A stretch of 30,148 nt of DNA from Candidatus Desantisiibacteriota bacterium (GTDB lineage Bacteria; UBA9089; CG2-30-40-21), in NCBI GenBank assembly GCA_016208205.1, contig JACQYP010000092.1:1-30148 (forward strand). The letters run 5' to 3'. The number at the start of each line of letters is the position of its first letter. Within the stretch, counting starts at the first letter, position 1. Below the pieces are notes generated by a model. The model searched no databases, was not told the DNA's origin, and saw only the letters and a program-made list of their open reading frames with translations. Made by a program: the position numbers and the translations under genes. Shown piece by piece: positions 1 to 7,695 of the stretch.

Positions 1-237
1 CTCATCAAAAACATCCTCATTAGCCTCAGCAATGGCTCTCATCTGAATATCTGATGTTCCTGAACAAATAATAAAATAATCAGCAATAGGGGTTAACCCC
101 GAGATATCAAGAACTACTACATCCTCAGCCTTTTTGGACAGACAAGCATCAATGCATGATAGAACCTTTTCATTTGAGCAATCCTTGTAGGTGCTACTAC
201 CTATCAAACAGCTATTCTTTTCCGTATCATTATGCAT
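1..237 (-). CDS. rsfS: Ribosomal silencing factor RsfS, N-terminal part (cut by window edge)
   Basis: The reverse strand from 237 to 1 encodes 79 residues without a stop and runs off the window. The segment KKAEDVVVLDISGLTPIADY followed by FIICSGTSDIQMRAIAE is the typical RsfS/Iojap core. The family binds ribosomal protein L14 and blocks 50S-30S joining in starvation. ATG at 237 is chosen because GGAG lies 6 bases upstream. The first 35 or so residues before the core are less conserved. It is the last visible gene of the rplU-to-rsfS cluster; nadD-yqeK-rsfS is a common gene order, which supports the call. The C-terminal third is outside the window. Confidence 0.93.
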   Translation of the reverse strand, partial: MHNDTEKNSCLIGSSTYKDCSNEKVLSCIDACLSKKAEDVVVLDISGLTPIADYFIICSGTSDIQMRAIAEANEDVFDE

Positions 238-336
238 ATAAACTCCAGGTACCACAAAACAAACTAAAACTCGATGTTTAAAATTTTTAACATTACTATA
301 GGATGCATGAATACACCCTACTTGCTCGGTGTTTTT

Positions 337-414
337 GGAATGCGGCAGATTACTTGCTGCCACTTTTAACTAAGGCACAAGAAAAAAGCGAAAGCAAGTA
401 AGCTTTCGCATTCC
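337..414. repeat. REP-like double hairpin, copy A
   Basis: Two 27-base hairpin units face each other: 337-363 and 388-414, joined by an A-rich linker. The outer ends GGAATGCG and CGCATTCC pair. Each unit also folds on itself around the loop TTACTT (AAGTAA on the opposite unit). It lies in the 190-base gap between rsfS and the small ORF at 428-571. A second double copy is at 5339-5414 and a single unit at 23975-24006. Confidence 0.8.
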
Positions 415-427
415 ATATCACATGGTA

Positions 428-571
428 TCATTCCCCGTAACTACTCCTGCTAAAATTAGTGATAATTTGTTCAATCTTCCTTTCACCCTGATTTAATATT
501 CTAATCCCTTTGTATACTATCCAGATAGCAACAGTCAAAAATATAATTTCAATTATCAGTTTTATCTCCAT
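428..571 (-). CDS. Small single-pass membrane protein (47 aa), unknown
   Basis: A 48-codon reading frame starts at ATG 571, 20 bases after the yqeK stop, with a weak AAGGG ribosome site. The protein begins MEIKLIIEIIFLTVAIWIVY, one clear membrane helix at residues 4-20, followed by a basic and polar tail of about 25 residues. It lies on the same strand and in line with yqeK and rsfS, so it is probably co-transcribed. I do not recognise a family. In other bacteria the yqeK-rsfS gap may hold a LytR-type gene; this is much shorter and not that. It could be chance, but position, spacing and composition favour a real gene. Confidence 0.5.
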   Translation of the reverse strand: MEIKLIIEIIFLTVAIWIVYKGIRILNQGERKIEQIITNFSRSSYGE

Positions 572-591
572 TTTTACTACCCTTAACCCAA

Positions 592-1164
592 TTACTTTTT
601 CACCCCTTGAGCCAACAAATCATTCCTTGCAACAATCGAACGAGGATGGATAAGAACCTCTTGCTCAAGAAGATAAGATATCTTTATATTTATGGTCATC
701 AGTACCGCTAAATTCAGGTTATAAGGGGCAAGCTCTCTTATATCTTCTACCTTTAAGTGCTTGCGGTGATATTCAATATAATCTGAGACATAGAGAATCT
801 TATCTAAGGGAGACATCCCTTGATCACCTGTAGAATGAATCTGGATAGCTTGAAGGATATCCTCATCATTTACATTAAATCTTACCTTTGCCATAACCGC
901 ACTGAGTGGTGCATGCCATAGCCCCGGCTCTTTTTGTTCTACCTCATCCAGCTCCACTTGATGCGTTGCAATCTGCTGCCTCATCTCATGGATTGAATAT
1001 CCCTTGGCACAATCATGCAATAGCGCAGCCAATTCTGCCTGTTCAGGGGATACCCCGTGTCGTTTACTTAAAAGCATCGCCATTTCAGCTGTACTCAAGG
1101 AGTGTTGAAACCTTTTTGCTCCCAGCATCTGTTTCAATTCATATTTAATATCTTCTATATTCAT
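592..1164 (-). CDS. yqeK: YqeK-type HD-domain hydrolase (probable diadenosine tetraphosphatase)
   Basis: The 190-residue protein has an HD phosphohydrolase fold. Metal-binding residues are visible: H21 in the first helix, H50-D51 in LLHDCAKG, H84 in WHAPLSA, and the downstream IHSTGDQGMSPLDKILYVSD block typical of YqeK. The family hydrolyses Ap4A symmetrically to ADP. Its ATG overlaps the TGA of nadD by 4 bases (ATGA), so translation is probably coupled. Length is normal. It sits between nadD and rsfS as in many Firmicutes and other bacteria. Confidence 0.93.
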   Translation of the reverse strand: MNIEDIKYELKQMLGAKRFQHSLSTAEMAMLLSKRHGVSPEQAELAALLHDCAKGYSIHEMRQQIATHQVELDEVEQKEPGLWHAPLSAVMAKVRFNVNDEDILQAIQIHSTGDQGMSPLDKILYVSDYIEYHRKHLKVEDIRELAPYNLNLAVLMTINIKISYLLEQEVLIHPRSIVARNDLLAQGVKK

Positions 1165-1745
1165 TGATACAATCCATGATTATAAATATATTTTTCTACA
1201 CATTCAGGCACAACCCCATGAATGGATTCATGATTGGATAGCCTTCTTCTAATCTCTGACGATGAAATATCCATGTCTGTTATGTTGATAATATCAATTT
1301 TTTCTTTATATCTTTCTATAATATTTAAGGGATAACCGGGTCTACTCACTGCAATAAACCTGCATAAGGATAAAAGTTCGTCAATATCTTTCCACGTATT
1401 TATTTCTGCAATAGTATCTGTACCGGCAATAAAATATATACTTGTCTCTGATCCATATCTTATTTTTATCTCTTGTATAGTATCCCTTGAGTATGATTTC
1501 CCTTTTCTTTCTATCTCTATGGGCGAAACCATAAAATCCGGATACTTGGCAACAGCCAATTTGGTCATGGCATATCGAGTCTCAGGGGAATATTTGTCAC
1601 CCGTCTCTTTATGAGGAGGCATAAAACAAGGAATAAAAATAACCTTTTGCAAGGAATACGACTGTCTTGCTGCCTCAGCAATCAAAAGATGTCCATTATG
1701 GATTGGGTTAAATGTTCCTCCTAAGATGCCTATTCTTATTACCAT
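1161..1745 (-). CDS. nadD: Nicotinate-nucleotide adenylyltransferase
   Basis: This 194-residue enzyme adenylylates nicotinate mononucleotide to deamido-NAD, the penultimate step of NAD synthesis. The nucleotidyltransferase motif GGTFNPIHNGH is at residues 9-19 with H16 and H19, and the second signature ISSSEIRRRL is at 160-169. FIPCFMPPHK fits the substrate loop. ATG 1745 is preceded by AAGGGTG. The downstream end overlaps yqeK by 4 bases. The 143-base gap to obg holds two hairpin repeats but no obvious promoter, so it may be read from the obg transcript. nadB, an earlier step of the same pathway, is at 17372-18979 and is not linked to it. Confidence 0.95.
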   Translation of the reverse strand: MVIRIGILGGTFNPIHNGHLLIAEAARQSYSLQKVIFIPCFMPPHKETGDKYSPETRYAMTKLAVAKYPDFMVSPIEIERKGKSYSRDTIQEIKIRYGSETSIYFIAGTDTIAEINTWKDIDELLSLCRFIAVSRPGYPLNIIERYKEKIDIINITDMDISSSEIRRRLSNHESIHGVVPECVEKYIYNHGLYQ

Positions 1746-1762
1746 TCATCACCCTTGACAAG

Positions 1763-1790
1763 GTAACACAGACATTCCTGTCTGTGTTAC
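1763..1790. repeat. Perfect 12-bp hairpin, second dispersed hairpin family
   Basis: Arms 1763-1774 and 1779-1790 are exact reverse complements, starting GTAACACAGACA, around the loop TTCC. Related hairpins with different arms but the same CA-loop-TG centre are at 12498-12517 and 26022-26041. A weaker copy in opposite orientation is near 1830-1856. It lies between obg and nadD, where it could also slow or end transcription. Confidence 0.75.
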
Positions 1791-1888
1791 TGCCCTCAAA
1801 TAAGTGTGTTCAGGGAACATACCGCAACAGACACAGACAAGAATGGTCTGTGCTACAGCTAACAAGTGCGTTCAGGGAACGCACCCTA

Positions 1889-3162
<1,274 letters not shown>

Positions 3163-3283
3163 AGCATTATCCTCCTAAAATTGTAAGCGTTTGTGGAACG
3201 CTGTAATTGGTTATCGGTTATCAGATTCTTTTTGATACGGAGTCAAAATTTCTAATTTCAACCATGAATAGTTACCCGCATTC

Positions 3284-3670
3284 TTAACCCTTATGTCCTT
3301 GAGAGGCATGAGTAGTCCTCTTATGTTCATTAACCTTATTTACCATTGCCTCAATAATATCTGTAAGCAAATCCTCATCCTCTCTTGTCTTGAGAGCAAT
3401 ATTATCCTTTTGAAGCATCTTTTTGGTTATGTCAAGGGCAAGGTCTTTCTTATCCTTATTAGTCACCTGTGAAGATGAGGCAAGGAAGTATTGTTCAGAT
3501 CCTCGCACCCCAATCTCCGCAGCCTCTATATACTTATCTGCATAATCCTTACCAAACCTTCTTTTTATCACAGATGCCAGATAGGAAATAGCTAAGGCTA
3601 AAAGAAAATTAAATATGGTGCCAACTACCAGTAAAACAATAAGTAGAGAAAGAAGATTGTTCTCGTTCAT
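3284..3670 (-). CDS. Small membrane protein resembling LL-H-type phage holins
   Basis: The 128-residue product has one N-terminal membrane helix (about residues 6-33, LLSLLIVLLVVGTIFNFLLA). A charged helical region follows, with IEAAEIGVRGSEQYF near 47-61 and DLLTDIIEAMVNKVNEH near 100-116. This order, with a helix, an A/E-rich segment and a final IEA-V-N block, resembles the LL-H holin family, but I cannot confirm it without a profile search. ATG 3670 has AAGGAG 9 bases upstream. It interrupts the usual rplU-prp-rpmA order. No lysin or other phage gene is nearby, so a domesticated or unrelated envelope role is as likely as lysis. Confidence 0.6.
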   Translation of the reverse strand: MNENNLLSLLIVLLVVGTIFNFLLALAISYLASVIKRRFGKDYADKYIEAAEIGVRGSEQYFLASSSQVTNKDKKDLALDITKKMLQKDNIALKTREDEDLLTDIIEAMVNKVNEHKRTTHASQGHKG

Positions 3671-3765
3671 TTTGATTTACTCCTTATTAGTTAAGCTCAG
3701 CCGTCAGCCTTCAGACACCTGACAGCTAATTTCGTAACTGCTGAAAACTGAACATCTACAATATT

Positions 3766-3996
3766 ACTTTTAACCCAAGTTGCTACCTATGTTCGTTATT
3801 TACCTGTAGGGACATCCTTGCCAGAGGTGCTACCTCCTTGTGGGTGTCCGTATATGTTTTTTCAACCTTTGCGACCATTTGCCTGAGTTTTACGGACAGG
3901 GACGAGCCCTCTGCCTTCGCAGGGGCAGGCTCTGTCTCTACGACAATACCAAACCATAGGCATGAATGTCAATAGGTAGCAACTTGGGTTACTTTT
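3766..3996. mobile_element. MITE-like element, 219 bp, with 19-bp TIRs and 6-bp target duplication
   Basis: Positions 3772-3790 (AACCCAAGTTGCTACCTAT) and 3972-3990 are perfect 19-base inverted repeats. They are flanked by the direct repeat ACTTTT at 3766-3771 and 3991-3996. The interior, about 180 bases, has no convincing ORF but contains further short inverted repeats. This fills the 347-base gap between the holin-like gene and prp. Structure is seen directly; mobilisation by a transposase elsewhere is inferred. Confidence 0.75.
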
Positions 3997-4017
3997 ACTT
4001 GAACCCTCAAACCCTTA

Positions 4018-4398
4018 CTAAGTTATCGTAACCCGTACATGTTCCGGATAATTTTCTTCTATCCTTTTCAATCCCAACAGCATTGTTTCTAATATAACCA
4101 AAGATTCTCGGGTAGCCTCTTCCTTTATAATTTCAACATGCAACAGTCCTTTATCCTTTTTTACATGTATCCTTTCCGGCAGATACCTTTTTAATCCTTC
4201 AACAGCTGTTTGTGCCACAGCAGACACTGCTGCACAAACAATATCCTTTTCTATCTCTTTGCTCTTATAATCCGCATGACCTGTTATCCAGAATTCAGTA
4301 ATTTCTCTTGTATCATCTCCAGCAACAGCTGAAGAGTCCTCACTTTGCAATTCAGCAAACCGAGACGGTTCGGTTACTTTAAGAGTAATAGTGATCAT
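4018..4398 (-). CDS. prp: Ribosomal-processing cysteine protease Prp
   Basis: The 126-residue product has the catalytic pair of the Prp/YsxB family: H41 in ITGHADY and C55 in DIVCAAVSAVAQTA. The family removes an N-terminal extension from L27 in Firmicutes and relatives, and lies between rplU and rpmA as here. The start ATG overlaps the rplU stop by 4 bases, so coupling is likely. The stretch before GHA is about 40 residues, roughly twice the usual length, because of a polar acidic insert around residues 12-32. L27 in this window has no extension, so the substrate is uncertain. Confidence 0.9.
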   Translation of the reverse strand: MITITLKVTEPSRFAELQSEDSSAVAGDDTREITEFWITGHADYKSKEIEKDIVCAAVSAVAQTAVEGLKRYLPERIHVKKDKGLLHVEIIKEEATRESLVILETMLLGLKRIEENYPEHVRVTIT

Positions 4399-4703
4399 GC
4401 CTGAAGTTCGGTAATCAATAATTGAGTATACTGCTGTCTATGTCCAGTCTTTTTTCTGTCATGCTTTCTTCTCTTATGTTTGATAATGGTTACTTTCTTT
4501 CCTTTCCCGTGTTCTACAACACTACCCATTATCTTAACATTTTTTACATCTTCTCCAACAAAGACAGAATCACCATTTTTAATCATGAGCACATGATCCA
4601 GAACGACCCTATCTCCAGGCAAGGAATGAATCTTTTCTACATTAATCCTTGACCCTTGTTCAACCTGATACTGCTTTCCACCTGTCTCTACAATAGCATA
4701 CAT
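4395..4703 (-). CDS. rplU: 50S ribosomal protein L21
   Basis: The 102-residue sequence begins MYAIVETGGKQYQVEQGSRI and has the basic KHKRRKHDRKKTGHRQQYT segment diagnostic of L21, which binds 23S rRNA. Length is typical. AAGGAG lies 10 bases before the ATG. It is the first gene of the rplU-prp-rpmA-obg cluster. The leader (4704-4831) carries a hairpin between two direct repeats, and the tRNA genes lie upstream on the same strand, so the cluster may be partly read from the tRNA promoter. Confidence 0.97.
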   Translation of the reverse strand: MYAIVETGGKQYQVEQGSRINVEKIHSLPGDRVVLDHVLMIKNGDSVFVGEDVKNVKIMGSVVEHGKGKKVTIIKHKRRKHDRKKTGHRQQYTQLLITELQA

Positions 4704-4730
4704 CTTGACAATACTCCTTTTTGCTTATCT

Positions 4731-4820
4731 GTTTGTCCCCTTGTGTGAGAGAACAACATGTCAGGGCAGGCACTGGGGCCTGCCCCTACAATGTTTGTCC
4801 CCTGCGTGAGAGGACGACAT
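4731..4820. repeat. Direct repeats flanking a G+C-rich hairpin
   Basis: About 28 bases beginning GTTTGTCCCC are repeated with small changes at 4731-4759 and 4793-4820. Between them is a hairpin with arms GGGCAGGC (4764-4771) and GCCTGCCC (4778-4785). It lies between tRNA-Lys and rplU and could act as a transcription attenuator or be a dispersed repeat. Confidence 0.5.
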
Positions 4821-4831
4821 ATTTGCTCTAT

Positions 4832-4907
<76 letters not shown>

Positions 4908-4925
4908 GAAAATATATTTTTAAAG

Positions 4926-4997
4926 TGCGCCTGAGAGGACTCGAACCTCCACACACGGATCCGGAGTCCGTTACTCTATCCATTGAGCTACAGGCGC
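4926..4997 (-). tRNA. tRNA-Arg (CCG anticodon)
   Basis: The cloverleaf has acceptor GCGCCTG/CAGGCGC, D arm GCTC/GAGT, anticodon stem ACGGA/TCCGT around CTCCGGA (anticodon CCG), and T loop TTCGAGT. Unlike its two neighbours it does not encode CCA; the discriminator A is followed by C and TTTA. Confidence 0.94.
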
Positions 4998-5094
4998 ATT
5001 CTTGTAAAAGAATTTGTTAAGTAGAGATGTCCATATCCGGATATCCCTACCGGCGTCTGATTCCAAGATAATTGCACAACCTGCAAATTTTTTT

Positions 5095-5171
5095 TGGTGC
5101 GTCCGGGAGGATTCGAACCTCCAACCTATGGATTCGAAGTCCACCACTCTATCCAATTGAGCCACGGACGC
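5095..5171 (-). tRNA. tRNA-Arg (UCG anticodon)
   Basis: The cloverleaf has acceptor GCGTCCG/CGGACGC, D arm GCTC/GAGT, anticodon stem GTGGA/TCCAT around CTTCGAA (anticodon UCG), and T arm GGAGG/CCTCC around TTCGAAT. CCA is encoded (5095-5097). It is first in the cluster, 6-7 bases downstream of the predicted transcription start. Confidence 0.95.
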
Positions 5172-5184
5172 ATATTTATTAGAT

Positions 5185-5213
5185 ATGATACCAGAAATTT
5201 ATTGATTTGTCAA
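5185..5213 (-). promoter_or_regulatory. Sigma-70-type promoter of the tRNA cluster
   Basis: On the reverse strand TTGACA (5213-5208) and TATCAT (5190-5185) are separated by exactly 17 bases. The expected start near 5178 lies just ahead of the first tRNA. Confidence 0.8.
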
Positions 5214-5522
5214 CAGAAATTTATTTTGTGTTCAGAAATTTTCATTATGAACCGCAGAGGCGCAAAGACACATAGAAATAAACTTGCTTCCCTCTGCAAG
5301 TAATGCGAACATGTTCTCTTATTCTGACTCCTGAATTTGGAGTGCGGTAGCTTACTTGCTACCGCTTTAGTTAATCGAGGAGTAAAAGCGAAAGCAAGTA
5401 AGCTTTCGCACTCCATTCCCTGCCTTCGCATGGACAAGATTATCAGCTCATAATTAGCAATAATAAGAATGATTCTCGCAATTTAGGATGCGATTTGCCT
5501 TGTGGGGACAGCAAAAAAATAT
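5214..5522. other. Gene-free intergenic stretch with repeats
   Basis: No coding region is supported between the tRNA promoter and the promoter at 5523. The stretch contains fragments of a dispersed CGCAGAGGCGCAAAGACACA-type sequence near 5253, a TTCTGACTCCTGAATT fragment near 5321, and the REP-like double hairpin at 5339-5414. The rest shows no clear structure. Confidence 0.7.
5339..5414. repeat. REP-like double hairpin, copy B
   Basis: Units 5339-5365 and 5388-5414 are inverted relative to each other. Unit 1 has stem GCGGTAGC/GCTACCGC and unit 2 has GCGAAAGC/GCTTTCGC, both around TTACTT read in the unit orientation. The outer GGAGTGCG/CGCACTCC arms pair. Copy A (337-414) has the same plan with paired changes. 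Confidence 0.85.
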
Positions 5523-5551
5523 TTGACAAATCAGTATATTTATGGTATTAT
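5523..5551 (+). promoter_or_regulatory. Sigma-70-type promoter for the PEP-CTERM gene
   Basis: TTGACA (5523-5528), a 17-base spacer, and TATTAT (5546-5551) precede an A+T-rich leader of about 155 bases before the gene at 5714. No known riboswitch pattern was recognised in the leader. Confidence 0.75.
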
Positions 5552-5713
5552 ATATAATATATTGATTTGAGCAATTGAGGTGATTTGCTACAAACAGGTC
5601 GTAATATTTTGTAAAAAATATCAATTTCTTGTTTAATCAGGAAATTTGTTAATATAATTATTGAGATATTATCAGGTTGATGGCATTTATTAACTTAAAG
5701 GAAGGTGTTTATT

Positions 5714-7540
5714 ATGAACAGGCAATTTTATATTTTGTTGGTGATTTCATGCTTTTTTTTGTTTGAGGGAAAGGCAATAGCTGGAGGTACTGATGGATAT
5801 TGGTGGGCTGATGGCTCTCATACCTCTACGGTACTAACCAATGTTACCTCTGCTCCTAATGGAGAATACCGTTACGATTTTTTTGTTCTCAATGCCTTAA
5901 ACAGCACGGATGAGATAAGTGATTTTCTGTTGCCGGTATGGCCATGGCAAACCACAACACATGATATTACCTCACCACCAGGGTGGGATCATGTATGGGC
6001 TAGCTTGGGGCATTTTTCAGATATATGGGAAAAAGATAGACAGATGAATATAAATAGGATTGAGGATAGATTAGTGTCCATTACACCCAACTGGCGATGG
6101 GGCTCTCTTCCAGCAACATTGTGGTGGTATGAATCATCTACTCGTCAGGAGGCTCTTTATCATGATTCGCCTATACCCTTTGGTAATACATTGAGTGGTT
6201 TTGGTTTTACCACACCCTTAGCACCAATTAATACACCCTATGAAACACTTGGTGGAAGCTGGAAAACAGGGCAAGGGTATTCATACGATATGTTTGTGCA
6301 GGAGCTACTAAACCCGGCAACAGACACATCATTGTTGGCAAACCATGAATACTGGGAGACATCATCAGACTTTAAGGGTGCAACCGTCGCTGCATTTCAG
6401 CCATGGCAGCACACATCATGGATAGATACCATTGTTAATCAGGATTCTTTAAGTGGCTGGTACACCTATGACTTTGAGGTTAATAATTCCGCAACATCAA
6501 CGGCTCCTATCATTGATTATGAGGTGCCTATCTTTGATGGAACAGTATTCAACATCCAATCCCCGCCTGGCTGGACATATACTATCGGCAAGCCGGGGGA
6601 TAGAGGTATTATCTGGGATTGGAATAATGTGAACCAACAATTTGGTACATGGGGGACAAACTGGCAGAATCCACCTTCGATTCTGCACTGGCAGGCAACA
6701 GGCAATAACTGGGACTATCCTGATATGATCAATCCAGGAACATCGCTTGCCGGCTTCAGGTTTGACAGTCCTTATGCCGGGGCAGGGGGACCATATCAAA
6801 CCTCTGATCCGAGTGATTTTCCGTTTATAGGGGATCCGCCCTTGCCGCAAGATTCATCTGGAGAGGTGACCCCTCCACCGGATTCACCACCCTTAGTTGA
6901 TCCGATAACAGGAAATCCACTTCCAGCAACTGCAACCCCTGCTCAGATAGCTGGTGCAGTAATTAGTGAGGGTGGACATATCTCATGGATTGATACCCTG
7001 ATTGCTACCGGGACCGATAGCTGGTTCACCTACAATTTTACGGTGAATAACTCTAACCTTTCTGCTCAGAATATTGTTGACTATGAGGTACCTATCTGGC
7101 CGGGAACTATATTTGATATCAATTCACCAGCTGGATGGTCATATCAAATGATAACTCCAGACCCATCGGTTTGGAATTGGGAGAATACCGGGGGTATGTG
7201 GGGTAGCAATGGTAATCTTTGGGAGAATCCGCCGGAGATACTTCGCTGGTACTCACAGGATTATTCAACCTATAATATCAGTCCTGACAATAACCTTGCA
7301 GGTTTTTCCTTCCGTAGCCCCTATTCAGGTACAGATGGTCCATATGCAACCTCTGACCCAAGACCAGGGTATTTTATAGGTGACCCACCCTTACCAGGTG
7401 GTGGTGGCGGCGGTGGCATAGGTGCACCTATGCCTGGCTCACTTCCTGTAGGAGGACCAGCTGCTGTTCCTGAACCAACGACCCTATTGCTTTTGGGTAG
7501 TGGATTGATTGGGCTTGCCAGAAGGCTGAGAAAGAAATAA
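5714..7540 (+). CDS. PEP-CTERM exported protein with three repeated domains
   Basis: The 608-residue protein starts with a signal peptide (MNRQFYILLVISCFF..., AIA site near residue 23). It ends with VPEPTTLLLLGSGLIGLARR plus LRKK, the PEP-CTERM sorting tail of exosortase substrates. Between these are three related Trp-rich domains of 140-170 residues (about 30-200, 233-378, 422-562). Domains 2 and 3 share SWIDT, a DYEVPI segment, SPPGW/SPAGW, LAGFRFDSPY/LAGFSFRSPY and GDPPLP; domain 1 is more divergent. A proline-rich linker joins domains 2 and 3, and a Gly run precedes the tail. An in-frame GTG at 5705 was passed over because it lies inside the GGAAGG ribosome site. Function is unknown; probably a secreted or surface matrix protein. 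No exosortase gene is in the window. Confidence 0.9.
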   Translation: MNRQFYILLVISCFFLFEGKAIAGGTDGYWWADGSHTSTVLTNVTSAPNGEYRYDFFVLNALNSTDEISDFLLPVWPWQTTTHDITSPPGWDHVWASLGHFSDIWEKDRQMNINRIEDRLVSITPNWRWGSLPATLWWYESSTRQEALYHDSPIPFGNTLSGFGFTTPLAPINTPYETLGGSWKTGQGYSYDMFVQELLNPATDTSLLANHEYWETSSDFKGATVAAFQPWQHTSWIDTIVNQDSLSGWYTYDFEVNNSATSTAPIIDYEVPIFDGTVFNIQSPPGWTYTIGKPGDRGIIWDWNNVNQQFGTWGTNWQNPPSILHWQATGNNWDYPDMINPGTSLAGFRFDSPYAGAGGPYQTSDPSDFPFIGDPPLPQDSSGEVTPPPDSPPLVDPITGNPLPATATPAQIAGAVISEGGHISWIDTLIATGTDSWFTYNFTVNNSNLSAQNIVDYEVPIWPGTIFDINSPAGWSYQMITPDPSVWNWENTGGMWGSNGNLWENPPEILRWYSQDYSTYNISPDNNLAGFSFRSPYSGTDGPYATSDPRPGYFIGDPPLPGGGGGGGIGAPMPGSLPVGGPAAVPEPTTLLLLGSGLIGLARRLRKK

Positions 7541-7579
7541 GGCTTTTGTAGATTAAGTTACAAGGTTGTGCTACTTGTT

Positions 7580-7614
7580 AAATAGGGGTAAGGTCTATGA
7601 TCTTGCCCCTATTT
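7580..7614 (+). terminator. Hairpin terminator after the PEP-CTERM gene
   Basis: A 13-bp stem (7580-7592 with 7602-7614, one T-G pair) closes a 9-base loop, 40 bases after the stop. The following T-rich stretch is short (ATTTGTTTG), so efficiency is uncertain. Confidence 0.65.
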
Positions 7615-7658
7615 GTTTGAGCGGCTGAGCAGTTACCAAATTTTGCCAAAAAACACAC

Positions 7659-7688
7659 TTGACTATTCCATCCATTATAATGTATAAT
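7659..7688 (+). promoter_or_regulatory. Promoter immediately ahead of recG
   Basis: TTGACT (7659-7664), an 18-base spacer and TATAAT (7683-7688) place the start near 7694-7696, essentially on the recG ATG at 7696. Confidence 0.65.
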
Positions 7689-7695
7689 AACATTC

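Noticed and set aside
4971..5165. Minus-strand frame of 64 codons
   Set aside because: It is translated tRNA sequence spanning two tRNA genes.
5094..5303. Reading frame starting MVRPGGFEPPTYGFEVHHSI
   Set aside because: It is the antisense of tRNA-Arg(UCG), a well-known false gene.
5552..5713. Possible riboswitch in the long leader of the PEP-CTERM gene
   Set aside because: Long and A+T-rich, but I see no known conserved core such as that of c-di-GMP riboswitches.
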